Shown here: positions 59,879-64,000 of the stretch, piece after piece | Numbering within the stretch: position 1 is the first letter of the stretch | How the letters are laid out: each line of letters starts with the position of its first letter | NCBI RefSeq assembly: GCF_006715395.1 | Contig: NZ_VFNC01000001.1 | Coordinates: 310,001-374,000, forward strand | Direction of reading: 5' to 3' | Source of the DNA: Streptomyces sp. SLBN-31 | GTDB taxonomy: Bacteria > Actinomycetota > Actinomycetes > Streptomycetales > Streptomycetaceae | DNA: 64,000 bases | The notes under the pieces: generated by a model | What the model was told of the DNA's origin: nothing | Database searches by the model: none | The model's input: the letters and a program-made list of their open reading frames with translations, nothing else | Program-made: the position numbers and the translations under genes

Positions 59879-59989
59879 CGGGATCGCGGCTCCCTGCCTG
59901 CTCAAAAGGGGGGACGGTTACTCATCCGTAGAGTAGTGGTGCCCCTACGAATCAGCAGTGCGGCGTTTCACACACCTAGGGTGGCTTGC

Positions 59990-60850
59990 ATGACGCCACA
60001 AGATGCATCAGACGACAGCCGTTGGTCCGATCTGGACCGGCCGCCCCTCAACGCCGTCGCGCTGCGGCGCGGCCTGGTGCGGGAGGGCGGGCTGTGGCGC
60101 GAGGTGGAGGTGGTGCGGCGCACCGGCTCCACCAACTCCGACCTGGTCGCCCTGGCCGAGGCCGGCAAGGCGGGCGAGGGTTATGTCCTGGTGGCCGAGG
60201 AGCAGACCGCCGGGCGGGGCCGTCTCGACCGGCAGTGGACGGCGCCGGCCCGCTCCGGGCTCTTCTTCTCCGTGCTGCTCACCCCGAGCGAGGTGCCGGT
60301 GGCCCGCTGGGGATGGCTGCCGCTGCTCACCGGGGTCGCGGTGGCGACGGGGCTGGCGCGCGCGGCCGGCGTGGACACGGCACTCAAGTGGCCGAACGAC
60401 CTGCTGGTCTCCATCGGCGGCGAGGAACGCAAGGCCGGGGGCATCCTGGCCGAGCGGGCCGGGGACCACGGGGTGGTCGTCGGGGTCGGCATCAACGTCA
60501 CCCTGCGCGAGAACGAACTCCCGGTCCCCACGGCCGGCTCCGTGGCCCTCGCCGGAGCGGTGAGCACGGACCGCGATCCCCTGCTGCGGGCGGCGCTGCG
60601 GTCGCTGGAGGAGTGGTACCGGCGGTGGCGGGACGCCGGCGGCGATCCCGCGGAGAGCGGTCTGCAGGAGACGTACGCGGCGGGCTGCGCGACGCTGGGG
60701 CGGACGGTCCGCGCGGAGCTGCCGGGCGATCGGTCGATCGTGGGGGAGGCGGTGGCGGTGGACGGCGACGGAAGGCTGGTGATCGCCACGGAGGAGGGCG
60801 TACAGGAGCCGGTGGGCGCGGGGGACATCGTGCACCTGCGACCGGCGTGA
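59990..60850 (+). CDS. birA: Biotin--[acetyl-CoA carboxylase] ligase
   Basis: A 286-residue biotin protein ligase: EVVRRTGSTNSDLVALAEAG, EEQTAGRGRLDRQW (biotinyl-AMP loop GRGR), LKWPNDLLV, KAGGILAE and GVGINVTL are the catalytic-domain motifs, and a small C-terminal SH3-like domain follows from about residue 230. There is no N-terminal helix-turn-helix, so it is a monofunctional ligase rather than a BirA repressor. It attaches biotin to the AccA2 carrier Lys. ATG 59990 is chosen; divergent from pccB. Confidence 0.93.
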   Translation: MTPQDASDDSRWSDLDRPPLNAVALRRGLVREGGLWREVEVVRRTGSTNSDLVALAEAGKAGEGYVLVAEEQTAGRGRLDRQWTAPARSGLFFSVLLTPSEVPVARWGWLPLLTGVAVATGLARAAGVDTALKWPNDLLVSIGGEERKAGGILAERAGDHGVVVGVGINVTLRENELPVPTAGSVALAGAVSTDRDPLLRAALRSLEEWYRRWRDAGGDPAESGLQETYAAGCATLGRTVRAELPGDRSIVGEAVAVDGDGRLVIATEEGVQEPVGAGDIVHLRPA

Positions 60851-60966
60851 GCGTATTTCCCCACGGGCCGTGCGTTCTCGGCGCCCACGGAGTGAGCTAG
60901 CGCACACCTGCCGTACAGTTGAGGCCGGTCGATACGTGACCGCGGCAGATCGGAAGGGCAGCAGGC

Positions 60967-62073
60967 GTGACCGTCGACGACACCGGCTCTGGCGAGGGCG
61001 CGGACGCCGCCGACCCCGGCGAGGACCCGCTCGCCCTGCGTCTGGAACACCTGATCCTCGGCGCCGAGCGGCGCTACACCCCCTTCCAGGCGGCTCGTAG
61101 CGCGGGCGTGTCGGTGGAGCTGGCGACCCGCTTCTGGCGGGCCATGGGGTTCGCGGACATCGGGCAGGCCAAGGCGCTGACCGAGGCCGACGTCCTCGCG
61201 CTGCGCCGGCTGTCCGGCCTGGTCGAGGCGGGGCTGCTGAGCGAGGCGATGGCCGTGCAGGTGGCCCGTTCCACCGGGCAGACCACGGCCCGCCTCGCCG
61301 AGTGGCAGATCGACTCCTTCCTGGAGGGCCTGACCGAGCCCCCGGAGCCGGGCATGACCCGCACCGAGGTGACGTACCCGATCGTCGAGCTGCTGCTGCC
61401 CGAGCTGGAGGAGTTCCTCGTCTACGTCTGGCGCCGCCAGCTCGCCGCCTCGGCCGGCCGGGTCGTGCAGGCGGCCGACGACGAGGAGATGGTCGACCGG
61501 CGGCTGGCCGTCGGCTTCGCCGACCTGGTCGGCTTCACCCGGCTCACCCGCCGGATGGAGGAGGAGGAGCTCGGCGAGCTCGTCGAGGCCTTCGAGACGA
61601 CGGCCGCCGACCTGGTCGCCGCGCACGGCGGACGGCTGGTCAAGACGCTCGGCGACGAGGTGCTGTACTCGGCGGACGACGCCGGGGTGGCCGCGGAGAT
61701 CGCGCTGCGGCTCATCGAGACGATGGCGAACGACGAGACGATGCCGGAGCTGCGGGTGGGCATCGCCTTCGGCACCGTCACCACCCGTATGGGTGATGTC
61801 TTCGGTACGACGGTGAACCTGGCCTCCCGGTTGACCTCGATAGCTCCCCGGGACGCCGTGCTGGTCGACAGCGCCTTCGCCGAGGAGCTGATCCGCACCG
61901 GGGAGGCGCCGGCCTCCGAGGCGGAGGCGGCCGAGGCCGCGGCCGCGGCGGAGAAGGAGGGCGAGGAGCCGCCGGTCTTCCGCTTCGGACTCCAGCCGAT
62001 GTGGCAGCGCCCGGTGCGTGGGCTCGGCGTGGTCGAGCCGTGGCTGCTCACCCGGCGGGCCCAGGAGACGTAG
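60967..62073 (+). CDS. cya: Class III adenylate cyclase
   Basis: A 368-residue protein. The N-terminal half (about 25-130) is helical with a MerR-like feature (FWRAMGFADIGQAKALTEADVLALRRLSGLVEAGLLSEA); the catalytic domain begins near residue 178 (VGFADLVGFTRLTRRM, metal Asp), continues with KTLGDEVLYSADDAG (second Asp) and ends with TTVNLASRLTSIAPRDAVLV. It makes cyclic AMP, which in S. coelicolor promotes germination and development. An Ala/Glu-rich insert (about 318-332) follows the domain. GTG 60967 is the start; Cya of S. coelicolor lies in the same place. Confidence 0.93.
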   Translation: MTVDDTGSGEGADAADPGEDPLALRLEHLILGAERRYTPFQAARSAGVSVELATRFWRAMGFADIGQAKALTEADVLALRRLSGLVEAGLLSEAMAVQVARSTGQTTARLAEWQIDSFLEGLTEPPEPGMTRTEVTYPIVELLLPELEEFLVYVWRRQLAASAGRVVQAADDEEMVDRRLAVGFADLVGFTRLTRRMEEEELGELVEAFETTAADLVAAHGGRLVKTLGDEVLYSADDAGVAAEIALRLIETMANDETMPELRVGIAFGTVTTRMGDVFGTTVNLASRLTSIAPRDAVLVDSAFAEELIRTGEAPASEAEAAEAAAAAEKEGEEPPVFRFGLQPMWQRPVRGLGVVEPWLLTRRAQET

Positions 62074-62083
62074 AGCGCCGCCG

Positions 62084-63121
62084 TCAGTGCCCGAGCGGGC
62101 CGACGCACAGGCCGACGACCGGCACGCACAGACCGGGCTCGCCCGGCTGCGGAGCGGGGGACGACGGTGACGTGCCGTGGCCCGGGTGCGGGGCGGCCGG
62201 CGTGGTCGCGGGCGGGCGGGGCGCCGCCGTCGAGGGTGCGGGCGTGTTGGGTGCCTCGGGGATGGTGGTCATGTCCGGCGTTGCCGGGGTGCCGGGGGGC
62301 GTGGAGGCCCCGGGCGCCGGTGCCGCCGCGCTCGTGACCGGCCCGGAGGCGGGGCTCGGGCCCGACGTCGGGGTCGCGCTCGCACCGCCCATGACCGAGG
62401 TCGCCGACGGGCTGACGCCGAGGGCGGCGGGGAGGGTGGCCGCCGCGTTCGTCGCCCCGCCGCTGACCCCGCCGCCGACATCCTCCCGGGGCTCCGCCTC
62501 CGTGGTCCCGGGCACACCGCTGCCGGGCCCGGGGACCATGCGGACCAGGCTGAGCGCTCCGGCGGCCAGAGCCAGCCCGCCGACGGCGAACAGCACCTTG
62601 CGGGGCCGGGGCCGGCGGTGCCGCCCCCGCACACAGGCACCGAAGAGGCGGGGGCCGGGGAGCACAGGCGGTACGTCCTGGACGCAGACACCCCCGGGCG
62701 CCGCGCCCCGAACCCGGGCCGACACGGCCGCACCCTCGGCGCGCGCGGGTGTCGCGTTGTCGGCCTGTGCGGGGTGGCCGGCGTTGTCGGGTGGTGCGGG
62801 TCGGTTTCGGGTGGGGGCCGGTGGTAGGGGCGTGCGCCGGGTGCCCGTGGGTCTCGTGTTCTCGGCCTGTGCGGGGTGGCCGGGGTCGGCGGGTGGTGCG
62901 GGTCGGTTTCGGGTGGGGGGCGGCGGTAAGGGCGTGCGTTCGGCGGCTGCTGGTGCCGTGCGCCTGGGCTGTACGGGGTGGGGGGCGTCGACGACCGGCG
63001 CGGCGGGGCGGTCGGCGGTGAGGGCTTCCGGAGGGCGGCGGTCGGGAGGGTGCGACGCGGCCTCGCGCTCCGCCGCGCGTGCCCCCTCCGGCCTGGTCGG
63101 CGTCTGCGTCGTCTTCGTCAT
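62084..63121 (-). CDS. Pro/Ala-rich single-pass membrane protein
   Basis: A 345-residue protein. The N-terminal cytoplasmic part (about 1-170) is Pro/Arg/Ala-rich and carries two tandem copies of a segment of about 32 residues, each with RTPLPPxPTRNRPAPP. One membrane helix lies near 183-200 (VLFAVGGLALAAGALSLV); the extracellular part is Ser/Thr/Pro-rich and ends in PGLCVPVVGLCVGPLGH, whose two Cys could pair. No known domain. ATG 63121 has GGGAGGG eight bases upstream. It ends 10 bases from the convergent cya gene. Confidence 0.75.
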   Translation of the reverse strand: MTKTTQTPTRPEGARAAEREAASHPPDRRPPEALTADRPAAPVVDAPHPVQPRRTAPAAAERTPLPPPPTRNRPAPPADPGHPAQAENTRPTGTRRTPLPPAPTRNRPAPPDNAGHPAQADNATPARAEGAAVSARVRGAAPGGVCVQDVPPVLPGPRLFGACVRGRHRRPRPRKVLFAVGGLALAAGALSLVRMVPGPGSGVPGTTEAEPREDVGGGVSGGATNAAATLPAALGVSPSATSVMGGASATPTSGPSPASGPVTSAAAPAPGASTPPGTPATPDMTTIPEAPNTPAPSTAAPRPPATTPAAPHPGHGTSPSSPAPQPGEPGLCVPVVGLCVGPLGH

Positions 63122-63325
63122 CCCGGTCCCTCCCCGCTCGCGCGTGCCCCCTGTGCGCCGTGGCGGACGCACGTTATGCGCTCTCGTGGGCGGTGGGAGG
63201 GGAGTTGGGCGGGATGTCACTCGAACGGGGTCTCGGAGCGAGGTCGGGGGAACGGGCGCCCCCGGCCGGCGCCGTCCGCTCTTTCGCCCGGCGCGGACGT
63301 CCTGCGATGATCGGGCCGAGCAATT

Positions 63326-63341
63326 GTTAACCCGCGTTAAC
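63326..63341. promoter_or_regulatory. Paired GTTAAC sites upstream of enoyl-CoA hydratase
   Basis: GTTAACCCGCGTTAAC: two copies of the palindrome GTTAAC four bases apart, directly before the GGAGG of the next gene. This layout suggests a repressor site such as a TetR type; nothing more can be said. Confidence 0.4.
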
Positions 63342-63352
63342 CGGAGGGTGTC

Positions 63353-64000
63353 ATGAGCGAGGAGCGGTTCGGGGAGTTCGTGGTCGTACGGCGGCACGGG
63401 GACGGGCATGTCGCGGAGCTCGCCCTCGACCGGCCGAAGGCCATGAACGCCGTGTCGACCGAGATGGCCCGGTCCGTCGCGGCGGCGTGCGCCGCGCTGG
63501 GGGCCGACCGGGACGTGCGGGTCGTCGTGGTGACCTCCACGCACGAGCGCGCCTTCTGCGTCGGCGCCGACCTGAAGGAGCGCAACTCCTTCACCGACGC
63601 CGACCTGGTGCGCCAACGGCCCGTCGCGCGCGCCGCCTACACCGGCGTACTGGAGCTGCCTGTGCCGACGATCGCCGCCGTGCACGGCTTCGCCCTCGGC
63701 GGCGGGTTCGAGCTCGCCCTGTCGTGCGACCTGATCGTGGCCGACCGTACGGCGGTGGTGGGGCTGCCGGAGGTCTCGGTGGGGGTCATCCCGGGCGGCG
63801 GCGGGACCCAGCTGCTGCCGCGCCGGGTCGGTGCCGCGCGGGCCGCCGAGCTCATCTTCACCGCACGGCGCCTGGAGGCGGCGGAGGCGGCGGAGCTGGG
63901 GCTCCTGGACCGGCTGGTGGAGGAGGGGCGGGACACCGAGGAGGCGCTCGCCCTTGCCTCCCGCATCGCCGCGAACTCGCCGGTCGGCCTGCGTGCCGCC
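63353..64000 (+). CDS. Enoyl-CoA hydratase/isomerase (partial, runs off window)
   Basis: The first 216 codons of a crotonase-family protein. The oxyanion-hole parts are AFCVGADLKER (about 62-72) and the ALGGGFELALSCDLIVAD region (about 110-127), followed by GLPEVSVGVIPGGGGTQLLPRRVG with the position usually holding a catalytic Glu. It should hydrate enoyl-CoA in fatty acid or branched-chain degradation. ATG 63353 follows GGAGG. The frame is still open at 64000. Confidence 0.9.
   Translation, partial: MSEERFGEFVVVRRHGDGHVAELALDRPKAMNAVSTEMARSVAAACAALGADRDVRVVVVTSTHERAFCVGADLKERNSFTDADLVRQRPVARAAYTGVLELPVPTIAAVHGFALGGGFELALSCDLIVADRTAVVGLPEVSVGVIPGGGGTQLLPRRVGAARAAELIFTARRLEAAEAAELGLLDRLVEEGRDTEEALALASRIAANSPVGLRAA

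Overview
The window is high-GC, tightly packed actinobacterial DNA, almost certainly a Streptomyces chromosome core region. The gene order afsQ1/afsQ2/sigQ, accA2 ... pccB/accE/birA/cya, and neuA/neuB next to a bmp-type nucleoside transporter matches, from memory, the S. coelicolor region around SCO4864-SCO4930. Codon third positions are strongly GC. I see no tRNA or rRNA genes, prophage, transposase or CRISPR array.

Layout. 0-5 kb: two tandem paralogous small proteins, then two tandem cassettes, each an ECF sigma factor followed by a single-pass membrane protein. 5-10.7 kb: L,D-transpeptidase lipoprotein, stand-alone acyl-CoA mutase large subunit, LysE-type exporter, and a divergent FAD-monooxygenase/TetR pair with two clear operators. 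10.8-18.2 kb: cell-wall glycopolymer (teichulosonic acid / nonulosonic acid) genes: polysialyltransferase-like and GT2 glycosyltransferases, a NeuA-KdsC-type fusion, a NeuB-type synthase and further putative glycosyltransferases. They end in an array of about twelve 39-bp repeats that fills the gap to a convergent methyltransferase. 19.6-28 kb: M20 peptidase, then nucleoside uptake and salvage (BmpA lipoprotein, ABC ATPase, two permeases, cytidine deaminase, thymidine phosphorylase). 28-37 kb: mixed housekeeping and accessory genes (Uma2, AEC transporter, STAS, SnoaL-tailed sigma factor, MFS/LysR pair, hydrolase, adenosine deaminase, small secreted protein, PspC, VanZ). 37-41 kb: the afsQ1-afsQ2-lipoprotein operon divergent from sigQ. 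42-49 kb: paired aldehyde dehydrogenases with deoC, a hexose/pentose phosphomutase and purine nucleoside phosphorylase. 49.5-54.4 kb: gamma-glutamylcyclotransferase-like protein, flavin oxidoreductase, DeoR and TetR regulators and a frameshifted LuxR-type regulator. 54.6-64 kb: acyl-CoA carboxylase genes (accA2, pccB, accE), maf, a 42-aa membrane protein, birA, adenylate cyclase and the start of an enoyl-CoA hydratase.

How the parts work together. The strongest system-level signal is a nucleoside uptake and salvage network spread over about 28 kb. A 12-bp palindrome, CTACGCG[C/T]GTAG, lies in front of the ABC-cdd-deoA operon, add, deoC-ALDH and the purine nucleoside phosphorylase gene, and a degenerate copy lies before bmpA. 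Together these genes import nucleosides, deaminate and phosphorolyse them, and pass (deoxy)ribose-1-phosphate through the phosphomutase and DeoC to acetaldehyde, which the adjacent aldehyde dehydrogenase can oxidise. A second regulatory thread is the AfsQ1-type site GTGAC-n6-GTGAC, seen both in the afsQ1/sigQ intergenic region and in front of the first ECF sigma cassette. Other oddities are an apparent AUC start codon on the nucleoside ABC ATPase, a frameshift in the LuxR-type gene, a perfect 23-bp inverted repeat between the phosphorylase and phosphomutase genes, and a half-length aldehyde dehydrogenase.
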